Positions 27,759-37,334 of a stretch of 64,000 nt of DNA are shown here, in pieces. A program made the translations under genes and the position numbers. The first letter of the stretch is position 1; every line of letters begins with the position of its first letter. The DNA is from CAVXJN01 sp963762165 (lineage in GTDB: Bacteria; Pseudomonadota; Gammaproteobacteria; JASBUN01). Location: contig CAVXJN010000003.1 of NCBI GenBank assembly GCA_963762165.1, forward strand, positions 1,674,001-1,738,000. Reading direction: 5' to 3'. Below the pieces are notes generated by a model. It ran no database searches. It was not told the origin of the DNA and saw only the letters and a program-made list of their open reading frames with translations.

Positions 27759-28668
27759 ATGAAACTGGGAATGATAGGCCTTGGCCGCATGGGCGCGAAT
27801 ATGGCGCGGCGCCTGCGTCGTGGCGGCATCGAAGTGGTCGGATACAACCGCACGCAACGGGTCAGCCAGCAACTCGCCGATGAGGAGGGGATGATCGTCG
27901 CTGACTCCATTGCGGATCTGGTGGCGAAATTGGCCCCGCCTCGGGTCGTCTGGCTGATGCTGCCGGCGGGCGAAATCACCGAACGCGCCGTGGAGGAGTT
28001 GAGCGGCGAATTGCAACAGGGCGATGTGCTGGTCGACGGCGGCAACGCCAACTATCACGACAGCCAGCGCCGCGGCGCCGAGTTGGCCAGCCGCGGCTTT
28101 CACTTCGTCGACGCCGGCACCTCGGGAGGCATCTGGGGACTGGAAGGCGGCTATTGCCTGATGGTGGGCGGCGTGCAGCAGGCCGTGGCGTTGTTGGAAC
28201 CCGCGCTGAAGGTGCTGGCGCCCGGATCGGGGCTGGGCACACGTCGGCCCGGTCGGCGCTGGCCATTACACGAAAATGGTCCACAACGGCATCGAGTACG
28301 GCATGATGCAAGCCATGGCGGAAGGTTTCGATCTGTTGCGGAGCAAGCAGGAACTCGACCTCGATCTGGCCCAGATCGCCGAGCTCTGGCGCCACGGTTC
28401 AGTGGTTCGCAGCTGGTTGCTGGATTTGACCGCCCAGGCGCTGCAAGCCGACCAGACACTCGAGCAAGTGGCGCCCTATGTGCCGGATTCCGGCGAAGGA
28501 CGCTGGACGGTACAGGAATCGGTGGATCAGGGGGTCGCCGTTCCGGTCATCAGCCTGGCGTTGCAGATGCGTTTCGCGAGCCAGGATCAACAGGGCTACG
28601 GCAATCGTCTGCTGGCGACCATGCGCAACGCGTTCGGGGGTCATGAAATCAAGAAGCCCGGCCACTGA
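27759..28668 (+). CDS. gnd: 6-phosphogluconate dehydrogenase (decarboxylating), one apparent frameshift
   Basis: Roughly 300 residues, the short GntZ/YqeC-type class. LGMIGLGRMGANMARRL is the Rossmann nucleotide loop, DGGNANYHDSQRR and FVDAGTSGGIWGLEGGY are substrate-site blocks, and GAGHYTKMVHNGIEYGMMQ holds the catalytic Lys and His. The frame shifts at a GGG near 28236: an extra base separates KVLAPGSG from HVGPVGAGHY. It oxidises and decarboxylates 6-phosphogluconate to ribulose-5-phosphate. zwf follows after 6 bp, with GAGGAG serving as its ribosome site. Confidence 0.88.
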
Positions 28669-28674
28669 GGAGCG

Positions 28675-30159
28675 ATGATGCTGGATCCCTGTACGTTCGT
28701 CATTTTCGGCGCCGCCGGCAATCTCTCCACCCACAAGCTGCTGCCGGCGTTGTACCAGCTGGAACGGGCAGGCCGCCTACCGGCGCAGTTTCACGTCATC
28801 GGATTCGGCCGCCGGGACTGGAGCGACGAGCAATGGCGGATCAAGGTGTACGAATCGCTCAGCGGTCGTGTCCGGGGCGGGCTCGACGACGGCACGTTTG
28901 CGGCTTTCGCCGCGCGTTTGCGGTTTTTCGAGGGTGATATAGACGACAGCGACGCTTTTGCGAAGCTCGCCGCAGTGTTGGCGGCGCCCGAGGTGTCCGG
29001 CAATGCGGTTTTCTACCTGGCTATACGGCCCGCCGAATTCGACCTGGTCAGCAGCCGGCTGGCCGCGGCCGGGCTGAATTCCGAGGCGTCGGGCTGGCGT
29101 CGCCTGGTGGTCGAGAAACCATTCGGATACGACCTGGAAAGCGCACAGGCGCTCGACCGCCATTTGCACGTGGGTTTCGAAGAACGGCAGATCTATCGTA
29201 TCGACCACTATCTCGGCAAAGGTACGGTGCAGAACATTCTCGTATTTCGCTTCGCGAATCTCATGCTCGAGCCGCTCTGGAACCGGAATTACGTCGACCA
29301 CGTACAGATCACCCATGCCGAAACCCGAGGAATAGAGGATCGAGCGTCCTACTATGAAGGCGCCGGCGCTCTGCGCGACATGCTGCAAAGTCATTTGCTA
29401 CAGCTGTTGACTCTGGTGGCGATGGAGCCGCCGGCGAGCCTGGACGCGGAGGCGCTGCGGGACGAGAAAGTCAAAGTCCTGCGCTCGATTCGACCGATTC
29501 CCCAGAGCGCGGTTCATGCCCACGCTTTTCGCGCCCAATACGCGCGCGGGAGTATCGGTGACGAGAAAGTCGCCGGCTACCTCGAAGAACCCGGCGTCGA
29601 CGGCCGCAGCACCACCGAAACCTATGCTGCGTTGAAGTTTTATATCGACAGCTGGCGTTGGCGCAACGTGCCGTTTTATGTGCGCACCGGCAAGCGCATG
29701 GCACAGAACAATTCGATGGTGGCGATCCGCTTCAAACATCCGCCGCAACAATTGTTTCGCGAAACGCCGATCGATCAACTCAAACCGAATTGGATTTTGC
29801 TCAACATCCAGCCCAACGAATGCTTGCGTATGGAAATGCAGGTAAAACAGAACGGCTTGGAGATGCGTACCGAAACGACGCGCCTGGACGCCAGTTCCTG
29901 TGCACTTGCGGATGTCCCTTTGGACGCCTACGAGGCGCTACTGTTGGACGTCATGGAGGGCGATCATTCGCTGTTTCTGCGCTACGACGAGGTGGAGTGG
30001 GCGTGGCGGGTGGTTGATCCGATACTCAAAGTCTGGGCCACGGAACGCGATTTCATTCACAGCTATCCGGCGGGCTCCTGGGGGCCGCGGGAATGCAATC
30101 GGCTGTTTGCCAGGGATGACCAGTATTGGCGCAATACGCTGGACGAGGACTACCGCTAG
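28675..30159 (+). CDS. zwf: Glucose-6-phosphate 1-dehydrogenase
   Basis: 494 residues, full length and intact. FVIFGAAGNLSTHKLLPALYQL is the coenzyme-binding N-terminus, and YRIDHYLGKGTVQNILVFRFAN is the signature with the catalytic His and substrate Lys. VEKPFGYDLESAQ precedes it. It converts glucose-6-phosphate to 6-phosphogluconolactone with NADP reduction. Two ATG codons lie in tandem at 28675 and 28678, so the start is uncertain by one codon. No pgl gene is seen next to it; gnd is upstream and pgi downstream. Confidence 0.95.
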   Translation: MMLDPCTFVIFGAAGNLSTHKLLPALYQLERAGRLPAQFHVIGFGRRDWSDEQWRIKVYESLSGRVRGGLDDGTFAAFAARLRFFEGDIDDSDAFAKLAAVLAAPEVSGNAVFYLAIRPAEFDLVSSRLAAAGLNSEASGWRRLVVEKPFGYDLESAQALDRHLHVGFEERQIYRIDHYLGKGTVQNILVFRFANLMLEPLWNRNYVDHVQITHAETRGIEDRASYYEGAGALRDMLQSHLLQLLTLVAMEPPASLDAEALRDEKVKVLRSIRPIPQSAVHAHAFRAQYARGSIGDEKVAGYLEEPGVDGRSTTETYAALKFYIDSWRWRNVPFYVRTGKRMAQNNSMVAIRFKHPPQQLFRETPIDQLKPNWILLNIQPNECLRMEMQVKQNGLEMRTETTRLDASSCALADVPLDAYEALLLDVMEGDHSLFLRYDEVEWAWRVVDPILKVWATERDFIHSYPAGSWGPRECNRLFARDDQYWRNTLDEDYR

Positions 30160-30220
30160 AGGCGATCATGGTTGCAGCGGCTTGAGCCGTTCGTCAATGG
30201 TTGCAGGGAGCACCCTATTC

Positions 30221-31879
30221 GTGTCGTCCGTTACCCAATCCCCATCATGGCAGGCATTGCAGTTGCACGCCGTGGCGATGGCCGATGTGCAGATGCGCGA
30301 TCTGTTTGCGCAGGATCCGGAGCGTGCGCAACGCTTTTCGCACCGGCTTGGCTCCCTGTTTCTCGATTACTCGAAAAATCGCATTACCGACGAAACGATC
30401 GAACTGTTGTTCGATCTTGCCCGTAACCGGGACGTGGAAGGCTGGCGCGCGCGGATGTTCGCCGGCGAGCGGATCAATTTCACCGAAAACCGGCCGGTGT
30501 TGCACATCGCTCTGCGCAACCGCGGCAACCGTCCCATCCTGGTCGATGGCGAGGACGTCATGCCGGGCGTCATCGCCGTGCTGGAGCAGATGGGCAGTTT
30601 CAGCGAGCGGGTCCGAAGCGGCGATTGGCGTGGTTATACCGGCAAGCCGATCACCGATATCGTCAATATCGGCATTGGCGGTTCCGACCTGGGGCCGGCG
30701 ATGGTCTGCGAAGCCCTGCGCCCGTACGGTCATCCCCGCCTGAGCATGCATTTCGTCTCCAACGTCGACGGCAGCCATATTGCCGAAGCCCTGGCGCACG
30801 TCGATCCCGCTTCGACATTGTTTCTGATCGCTTCGAAGACTTTCACCACCCAGGAGACGCTGGCAAACGCCCATACCGCGCGCCAGTGGTTCCTCGACGC
30901 GGCCGGTGACGAACGCCATGTCGCGCGGCATTTTGTCGCCATGTCCACCAACGCTGAAGCGGTCGCCGCTTTCGGCATCGATACCCGCAATATGTTTCCG
31001 TTCTGGGATTGGGTGGGCGGCCGCTACTCGCTGTGGTCTGCGATCGGCTTGTCCATCGTGCTCTATATCGGCATCGAGCGGTTCGAGGATTTGCTGGTCG
31101 GCGCTCATGCGCTGGATGAACATTTCCGAACCGCCGCGCTCGAAAGCAACTTGCCGGTCATCCTCGCGCTGCTGGGCATTTGGTACAGCAACTTTCTCGG
31201 CGCTCACAGCCACGCGATCCTGCCCTACGATCAATATCTGCATCGCTTTCCGGCCTATTTCCAGCAGGGCGACATGGAAAGCAACGGCAAGCGCATCAAT
31301 CGTTCCGGACGGGTGGTGGACTATCAAACCGGTCCCATCATCTGGGGCGAGCCGGGCACCAATGGCCAGCATGCCTTCTATCAACTGATTCATCAGGGAA
31401 CGCGTCTGGTGCCGGTGGACTTCATCGTGCCGCTGACGTCCCACCACCCGCTCGGCCGGCACCACACGTTGTTGCTCGCCAACGCGTTTGCCCAGAGCGA
31501 GGCGCTGATGCGCGGCAAGACGGAAGCCGAGGTGGGCAGCGAGTTGGACGCTGCCGGAATTCGCGGCGCTGCCGCCGAGCAGTTGCTGCCCCACAAGGTT
31601 TTTCCGGGCAACCGCCCCAGCAACACGCTGTTGGTCGATAAGATCACGCCACACAACCTGGGCATGTTGATTGCCTTGTACGAACATAAAATCTTCGTGC
31701 AAGGCGTGCTGTGGGAAATCAACTCCTTTGATCAATGGGGCGTCGAGTTGGGCAAGCAATTGGCGTCGAAGATTCTGCCGGAGCTCGAGGGCGATCGCGA
31801 GGTGGAAGATCACGACAGTTCCACCAACCAGCTGGTCAACAGTTATCTGACGCACATTGGACGTATCGACGATCGCTGA
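30221..31879 (+). CDS. pgi: Glucose-6-phosphate isomerase
   Basis: 552 residues from a GTG that aligns with the N-terminus of E. coli Pgi (549 residues); an ATG at 30197 is the alternative. Signatures seen: DYSKNRITDETIELL, VNIGIGGSDLGPAMV, FVSNVDGSHIAEAL, FLIASKTFTTQETLANA, HFVAMSTNAEAVAAFG, GRYSLWSAIGLSI, and QGDMESNGKRINRSG. It interconverts glucose-6-phosphate and fructose-6-phosphate. It sits 61 bp after zwf, completing gnd-zwf-pgi, which feeds carbon between glycolysis and the pentose phosphate branch. Confidence 0.95.
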   Translation: MSSVTQSPSWQALQLHAVAMADVQMRDLFAQDPERAQRFSHRLGSLFLDYSKNRITDETIELLFDLARNRDVEGWRARMFAGERINFTENRPVLHIALRNRGNRPILVDGEDVMPGVIAVLEQMGSFSERVRSGDWRGYTGKPITDIVNIGIGGSDLGPAMVCEALRPYGHPRLSMHFVSNVDGSHIAEALAHVDPASTLFLIASKTFTTQETLANAHTARQWFLDAAGDERHVARHFVAMSTNAEAVAAFGIDTRNMFPFWDWVGGRYSLWSAIGLSIVLYIGIERFEDLLVGAHALDEHFRTAALESNLPVILALLGIWYSNFLGAHSHAILPYDQYLHRFPAYFQQGDMESNGKRINRSGRVVDYQTGPIIWGEPGTNGQHAFYQLIHQGTRLVPVDFIVPLTSHHPLGRHHTLLLANAFAQSEALMRGKTEAEVGSELDAAGIRGAAAEQLLPHKVFPGNRPSNTLLVDKITPHNLGMLIALYEHKIFVQGVLWEINSFDQWGVELGKQLASKILPELEGDREVEDHDSSTNQLVNSYLTHIGRIDDR

Positions 31880-31914
31880 GCGCGATCGTGTCTCGGTCGC
31901 CTTAAGGATTTTCA

Positions 31915-32661
31915 ATGATTGCAAAGTTCGCAGTAACGGCATTGCTCATTTCGGTGCTGTCTCTGGTCTTCGTCGCCGGCGCCGGTTCGCCGCCGGCGCA
32001 GCCGCAGGCGAAGGCCCCGGTTGCCGGATCCGGTGCCACCAGATCGGCCGATTCCCGCGATGAACCGCCATTTCTGCCCGACGGATTGCCACTGCACACA
32101 CGGGATGAACTGGGTTTGATCGTGCGGCAGGTCGATAGCGGCGATATGCCGACCGCCAGGTCCCATTGGCGGCGATTGGTGGCCAGCGAAACGCGCGCCG
32201 GACGTGGCGACAACATCCAGCGTTATCTGCAATGGGTACTGGCTCAAGCCTATCGGGATGAAATCCGTACCGCGGATGAATTGCTGGACGAGAACCGTTT
32301 CTACGACCGGCTACAGCGCGAACTGCGCCGCCATGAGCAATCCATGCGGCAATTGCGTGCCAAGCTGAGCAAGGGTGAGATGCGGGTCGTGCGCGCCGTG
32401 GCGCACCTGCCGATCTACCGCCCAAAGGACACCCCCGAGCCCCGGCCGCAATATGCGCCCCGGCAAATGGACCGGGATGCGCTGGCGCAGTATCTGCAGC
32501 AGTTGCATCGCGACCTCGAAGACCTCGGCCGCGACGTCGGGCTGAAACAGGTCGACCTGCCGGCGGCGCAGGAGAACCGCGCCAAGCTCTCCCGGGAAAT
32601 CAAGAGCATCGCCGCCGTGTTGCGGCACGATGCGGTTGTGGCCGCGTCAAACGGGCATTGA
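31915..32661 (+). CDS. Exported coiled-coil protein of unknown function
   Basis: 248 residues with an N-terminal signal or anchor (AVTALLISVLSLVFVAGAG, residues 6-24), a Pro/Ala linker, then an all-helical charged domain. Two stretches (about 120-155, YDRLQRELRRHEQSMRQL, and 185-235) look like coiled coil, separated by a Pro-rich segment (RPKDTPEPRPQYAP). No family was recognised. It follows pgi by 36 bp but is not obviously metabolic. Its last 15 bases overlap the convergent queG gene. Likely periplasmic or membrane-tethered. Confidence 0.6.
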   Translation: MIAKFAVTALLISVLSLVFVAGAGSPPAQPQAKAPVAGSGATRSADSRDEPPFLPDGLPLHTRDELGLIVRQVDSGDMPTARSHWRRLVASETRAGRGDNIQRYLQWVLAQAYRDEIRTADELLDENRFYDRLQRELRRHEQSMRQLRAKLSKGEMRVVRAVAHLPIYRPKDTPEPRPQYAPRQMDRDALAQYLQQLHRDLEDLGRDVGLKQVDLPAAQENRAKLSREIKSIAAVLRHDAVVAASNGH

Positions 32662-33738
32662 TGGGCGCTTGCGGCCTTGTTCGCGCAAGGCCCACTGCAC
32701 ATGCTCGCGCACCAGTGAGGAGGGATGTTCGGCGCGGGCGGCCAGTGCGTCGATCACCTCATCCGCGGCCGGCGCATTGCCCATCGCCACGGCGATGTTG
32801 CGCAGCCAGCATTCCCAGCCGATGCGCCGAATCGGCGAACCTTCCGTGCGCTGCAGGAATTCATCTTCTTCCCACTGGAACAATTCGATCAGCGTACGGC
32901 GGTCCAGGTCGTGGCGCGGCAGGAAATCGGTTTCCGGGGTCGGCTGTGCGAAGCGGTTCCACGGGCAAACCAGCTGGCAGTCATCGCAGCCGTAGATTCG
33001 ATTGCCGAGCAGCGGGCGCAAGGGTTCGGGAATCGAGCCACGCAATTCGATGGTGAGATACGATATACAAAGCCGTGCATCGAGTTGAAACGGCGCGACG
33101 ATCGCGCCTGTCGGGCAGGCGTCGATACAAGCGGAGCAGGTTCCGCAATGGGGCCTCGCGGGCGTGTCCACCGGCAACGGCAGGTCGGTATAGATTTCGC
33201 CGAGAAAGAACCACGAGCCGGCACGCTGGTCGAGCAGATTGGTGTGTTTGCCGATCCAGCCGAGGCCAGCCTGTTGCGCGAGCGGTTTTTCCAACACCGG
33301 TGCGCTGTCGACGAATACCCGGTAGCCGAACGGTCCGCTGACGGCGCCGATGCGCTCGGCCAGGCGTTGCAACCGGCTGCGCAGCACTTTGTGATAGTCC
33401 CGTCCGAGCGCGTAGCGCGAAACGTAACCCAACTGCGGATCGGCAAGAGTTGCTTCTGCGTCCCGGGCCGCGGCGGGCCAGTAATCCATGCGCGCCGTGA
33501 TTACCCGTGCCGTGCCATTCACCAATTCATGGGGTCGACTGCGGCGGGTGCCGTGACGCGCCATGTACCCCATCTCGCCGTGATAGCCACGCTGCAGCCA
33601 TTGCATCAGGTGTTGTTCGGCATCGCTGAGGTCGATGCCGGCGACCCCCAGTTCTTGAAAGCCAAGTTCCTGGCCCCAGCGTTTTATGGAGCGGGCCAGG
33701 GAGGCAAGCGCGTCGGCTGAGCGGAGGTCGAAGGTCAT
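32647..33738 (-). CDS. queG: Epoxyqueuosine reductase
   Basis: 363 residues. Two ferredoxin-like iron-sulfur motifs are visible: CGTCSACIDACPTGAI and CDDCQLVCPWNRFA. WIGKHTNLLD and FFLGEIYTDLPL are the cobalamin/substrate region typical of QueG. A C-terminal HEAT-like repeat segment ends the protein. QueG performs the last step of queuosine formation in tRNA, reducing epoxyqueuosine using a cobalamin cofactor, which fits the CbiX-type chelatase found elsewhere in the window. It is divergent from the nnr gene across 93 bp. Confidence 0.93.
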   Translation of the reverse strand: MTFDLRSADALASLARSIKRWGQELGFQELGVAGIDLSDAEQHLMQWLQRGYHGEMGYMARHGTRRSRPHELVNGTARVITARMDYWPAAARDAEATLADPQLGYVSRYALGRDYHKVLRSRLQRLAERIGAVSGPFGYRVFVDSAPVLEKPLAQQAGLGWIGKHTNLLDQRAGSWFFLGEIYTDLPLPVDTPARPHCGTCSACIDACPTGAIVAPFQLDARLCISYLTIELRGSIPEPLRPLLGNRIYGCDDCQLVCPWNRFAQPTPETDFLPRHDLDRRTLIELFQWEEDEFLQRTEGSPIRRIGWECWLRNIAVAMGNAPAADEVIDALAARAEHPSSLVREHVQWALREQGRKRPSMPV

Positions 33739-33831
33739 GGCGTCACTTTAACATTCCTGCCCGGAGCTGCGGCGGATGACCCGCGTGGTAGTAGTAGTTC
33801 ATAATCGAATCAACTGTCGCCCCCAAGGTTC

Positions 33832-35343
33832 GTGCCCGCTCCAATGGAAGTCCTTCCCCACGCACTGTTTCGCGCAGCCCAAGTGCGCGAGCTCGACCGC
33901 CTCGCCATGACGGCGGCGCGAGTTCCCGGCTATGAGCTGATGGAGCGGGCTGGCGGCGCCGCGTTTTCTCTATTGCGCGAGCGCTGGCCCGATACGGGGC
34001 AGGTGGCAGTAATCTGCGGCGCCGGCAACAACGCCGGCGATGGTTACGTCCTGGCGCGATTCGCCCGCGCTGCCGGTCTCATGGTGCGCGTGCTTGCCGT
34101 GTCCGATCCGCAACGATTGCGCGGTGATGCGCGCCAGGCCTATGCCGACTGGTGCGCGGCCGGGGGTGATACTGTGCCGTTTTCGCGCCCGGCGCTGGAG
34201 CAGGCGCAAGTGGTGGTCGATGCGTTGCTGGGCACCGGGCTCGCGCGGACGCTGGAAGGCGAATGGCGCGCGGCCGTGGCGACCATCAACACCCTTGGCG
34301 CGCCGATATTGGCGATCGATGTTCCAAGCGGTTTGCATGCCGATACAGGCGCTGTGCTCGGCGCGGCGGTGCGTGCAACCGCGACGATCAGCTTCATCGG
34401 CCTGAAACAAGGCATGTTTACGGGTGAAGGTCCGGAACATTGCGGGGAGCTGCACTTCGATGCTTTGGGGGTGCCGAAGGAGACCCTGCAGTCGGTGTCT
34501 GCCAGTGCCATGCGCATCGGTGCGGAGCTGTTATCGCGGGTTTTGCCGCGCCGTTCGCGTTCCGATCACAAAGGGCGGTTCGGGCATGTGCTGGTGGTGG
34601 GCGGCGATGCCGGCATGGCGGGCGCGGCGCGCATGGCGGGCGAGGCGGCCGGGCGTTGCGGCGCGGGGCTGGTCAGTATCGCCACCCGGCCCGAGCATGC
34701 CGCGGTGATCGCAGCGGCGCGCCCCGAGCTGATGTGCCATGGCGTCGCCGGCGCTCGCCAGCTGGCGCCGCTGCTGCAGCGTGCCAACGTGGTCGCCATC
34801 GGTCCTGGATTGGGGCGCAGCCCCTGGGCCCGGGAACTGTTGAGTTCAGTGCTCGAGTGCGCGCGACCACTGGTGGTGGATGCCGATGCCTTGAATCTGT
34901 TGGCCGATGAGCCCATGCGACGGGACGATTGGATTCTGACGCCCCACCCGGGCGAAGCGGCGCGCCTGCTGGGCTCCGAAACGACGGCGATCCAGGCGGA
35001 CCGTTTCGCCGCGGTGGAGGCGTTGGTGGACGCGTTTTCGGGCACTTGCGTGCTGAAGGGCGCGGGGACGCTGGTACGCGGTCCGCTGGCTTGCACCTAC
35101 GTCTGCGACGCCGGCAATCCCGGCATGGCCAGTGGCGGCATGGGCGATGTATTGACCGGGGTGCTGGCGGCCCTGGTGGCGCAGGGCCTGGGCCTCGAAG
35201 TCGCGGCCCGCGCCGGCGCCCACTTGCACGCCGCCGCGGCCGACCGCGCCGCACGGGCCGGGGAGCGTGGGCTGTTGGCGCTGGATTTGATGTCCGAACT
35301 TCGGATTCTCACCAATCCCGGTTGCGCAACGGAGCGCCTATGA
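33832..35343 (+). CDS. nnr: Bifunctional NAD(P)H-hydrate epimerase/dehydratase
   Basis: 503 residues with the two expected halves. Residues 1-215 are the YjeF N-terminal epimerase (VICGAGNNAGDGYVLARFA, LAIDVPSGLHADTG). Residues 230-500 are the ribokinase-fold dehydratase (GRFGHVLVVGGDAGMAGAA, WILTPHPGEAARLLG, AGNPGMASGGMGDVLTGVL). The enzyme repairs damaged hydrated NAD(P)H. The start is GTG 33832; an ATG at 33844 is equally possible as neither has a well-placed ribosome site. Its stop overlaps the tsaE start (ATGA), the usual association. Confidence 0.95.
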   Translation: MPAPMEVLPHALFRAAQVRELDRLAMTAARVPGYELMERAGGAAFSLLRERWPDTGQVAVICGAGNNAGDGYVLARFARAAGLMVRVLAVSDPQRLRGDARQAYADWCAAGGDTVPFSRPALEQAQVVVDALLGTGLARTLEGEWRAAVATINTLGAPILAIDVPSGLHADTGAVLGAAVRATATISFIGLKQGMFTGEGPEHCGELHFDALGVPKETLQSVSASAMRIGAELLSRVLPRRSRSDHKGRFGHVLVVGGDAGMAGAARMAGEAAGRCGAGLVSIATRPEHAAVIAAARPELMCHGVAGARQLAPLLQRANVVAIGPGLGRSPWARELLSSVLECARPLVVDADALNLLADEPMRRDDWILTPHPGEAARLLGSETTAIQADRFAAVEALVDAFSGTCVLKGAGTLVRGPLACTYVCDAGNPGMASGGMGDVLTGVLAALVAQGLGLEVAARAGAHLHAAAADRAARAGERGLLALDLMSELRILTNPGCATERL

Positions 35344-35834
35344 GCGAGCAGTTGCAGTTAGCGGTTGCCGACGCCGAACAAATGGAGGCCGTGGGGGCAA
35401 CGTTGGTAGCCGCGGTGGCCGCCGTGGGCGGCGCGCGAATTTATCTGCGCGGTGAATTGGGTACCGGCAAAACGACGCTGGTGCGGGGTTATCTGCGGGC
35501 TGCGGGCCACGCCGGACCGGTACGCAGTCCTACCTATACATTGATCGAGCCGTATTCCCTGCCGCGTGGCGAAATCCTGCACCTGGATCTGTACCGGCTC
35601 GCCGTTGCCGAGGAATTGGATTATCTGGGACTGCGGGATCTGGAGCAGCCGGGATCGACCTTGCTGGTGGAGTGGCCGCAGCAGGGCGAGGGGCGGTTGC
35701 CGGTGCCGGATCTGGATCTGCAGATCGAGTATGCCGGCAGCGAGCGGCGTCTGGCATTGCTTGCGCGGACGCCGAAAGGAGGGGAGGTGCTGCGGCACTG
35801 GTCGATCCCGGAGGCCTGCCGGGCCCTAGATTGA
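35340..35834 (+). CDS. tsaE: tRNA threonylcarbamoyladenosine biosynthesis ATPase TsaE
   Basis: 164 residues. Walker A GELGTGKTTLVRG near residue 38, SPTYTLIEPY and LHLDLYRLAVAEELDYLGLRD near 60-100, and VEWPQQGEG are all TsaE hallmarks. The protein works with TsaB and TsaD in t6A37 modification of ANN-decoding tRNAs; those partners are not in the window. A strong promoter-like element for the next operon overlaps its stop codon. Confidence 0.94.
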   Translation: MSEQLQLAVADAEQMEAVGATLVAAVAAVGGARIYLRGELGTGKTTLVRGYLRAAGHAGPVRSPTYTLIEPYSLPRGEILHLDLYRLAVAEELDYLGLRDLEQPGSTLLVEWPQQGEGRLPVPDLDLQIEYAGSERRLALLARTPKGGEVLRHWSIPEACRALD

Positions 35835-35859
35835 CTTACAAGTACTTCTTCTATCTAAT
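35831..35859 (+). promoter_or_regulatory. Sigma70-type promoter upstream of the amidase-mutL operon
   Basis: TTGACT (35831-35836) and TCTAAT (35854-35859) are each five-of-six matches to consensus and are separated by exactly 17 bases. The region is AT-rich compared with its surroundings. The -35 overlaps the tsaE stop, and the leader before the amidase ATG is about 75 bases. This would drive amidase-mutL-miaA and perhaps further genes. Confidence 0.6.
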
Positions 35860-35940
35860 GGGATTACATGGAAAATTAGACTGGAACATCTTACAATCGA
35901 GCTATCGCTCAATAAGAACAGCCGACGTGGAGCGCACTCC

Positions 35941-37252
35941 ATGCTGAAATTTGGGGCCCTGATCGCACTGCTCCTGGCCGCATCCGCTGGCTGGGCCGAT
36001 CAAGTCACTATCAAAAATGCCAGGCTCTGGGCGGCGCCGGACCATACCCGGGTGGTATTCGATATCAGCGGACCGGTGCAGCACTCGCTGTTCACGCTGA
36101 GCAATCCCGACCGCCTGGTAGTCGATATCGATGACGCCGCGGTCACGCAGCCCCTGTCCGCATTGGATTTCAGCAAGGGCGCAGTCGAAGGCATTCGCAG
36201 TGCTGCGCGCAACGGCCACGACCTGCGGGTGGTGCTCGACTTGCGCCACGGCGTGCGGCCGAAGAGTTTCCTGCTTCGTCCCAATAACGAATACGGCAAC
36301 CGCCTGGTCATCGATCTGGATAACACCCAGACCGCCAGTACGGCGCGCGAGCCGGTCAAGAGCCTACCGAGCAGAGCGAGCAAGCGCGAAATCGTGATCG
36401 CCATCGACGCCGGCCACGGCGGCGAGGACCCCGGTGCCACCGGCCGCAACGGCACCAAGGAAAAAGATGTGGTGCTGGCCATCGCCCGGCGCTTGGAAGC
36501 GCTGGTGCGGCGCACCCCGGGCATGAAGCCGGTCATGGTGCGCGACGGCGATTATTACATCGGCCTGCGTCAACGTATCGCGCTGGCGCGCGAAAAGCGC
36601 GCCGACATGTTCATCTCGATTCATGCCGACGCATTCCGGGATTCGCGTGCCCGCGGCGCCTCGGTATTTGCATTGTCGCAGCGCGGCGCTTCCAGCGAAG
36701 CGGCGCGATGGCTGGCCGATCGGGAAAACGCCGCCGATCTGGTGGGCGGGGTGAGCCTGGACGACAAGGACGACGTGCTCGCGTCGGTGCTGTTGGATTT
36801 GTCGTTGACGGGCACCATCGAAGCGAGCCTGGAATTGGGCGACGATGTGCTCGCATCAACTCAAGCGCATCGGCCCGGTGCACAAGCGCCGCGTGCACCA
36901 AGCGGGTTTCGTGGTGCTGAAATCGCCGGATATCCCCTCGATCCTGGTTGAGACGGCGTTCATCTCGAACCCGAAAGAAGAACGCGGCCTGCGCGATCCA
37001 GGTCATCAGGCGCGTTTGGCACAGTCGATCATGCGTGGCATCGACGCCTATTTCGAACAGCATCCACCGCCCGGCACCCGGCTGGCGGCCGGCAGCAGCC
37101 GCCGGCACGTGATCGAGCGGGGAGACACCTTGTCGGCGATCGCCGTGCGCTACGACGTCAGTCTCGACCGTCTGCGCAGCGCCAACGGGCTGACCCGCGA
37201 CGTGCTGCACGTGGGCGAGATACTCAAGATCCCCTCCGGCAGCGACAGCTGA
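35941..37252 (+). CDS. amiC: N-acetylmuramoyl-L-alanine amidase with AMIN and LysM domains, one apparent frameshift
   Basis: A signal peptide (residues 1-19) is followed by an AMIN domain (about 25-125, LWAAPDHTRVVFDISGPVQ), an Amidase_3 catalytic domain (IAIDAGHGGEDPGA with the zinc His/Glu, and ADMFISIHADAFRD) and a C-terminal LysM (HVIERGDTLSAIAVRYDVS). The frame breaks at 36853, where one extra G divides LELGDDVL from HQLKRIGPVHKRRV; after correction the protein is about 436 residues. It cleaves septal peptidoglycan in the periplasm. AmiB versus AmiC is uncertain; mutL downstream resembles the amiB-mutL arrangement of E. coli, but the LysM is also found in AmiB. Confidence 0.88.
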
Positions 37253-37268
37253 GCCTCCCCGTATTTGA

Positions 37269-37287
37269 CCAGGGCCGATGGCCCTGG
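37269..37287 (+). repeat. Perfect inverted repeat between amidase and mutL
   Basis: CCAGGGCC and GGCCCTGG form an 8-bp perfect stem with a GAT loop. It is followed by TTCCCC rather than a T-run, so it is not a standard terminator. It could be a processing site or an attenuating hairpin before mutL. Confidence 0.45.
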
Positions 37288-37334
37288 TTCCCCGGCTGGT
37301 GGCACAATAGCGCCTCAACCCAAGCGAGGCCGCC

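Noticed and set aside
30245..31942. Minus-strand ORF of 565 codons opposite pgi
   Set aside because: Antisense shadow caused by GC-rich third positions; pgi on the plus strand has full family motifs.
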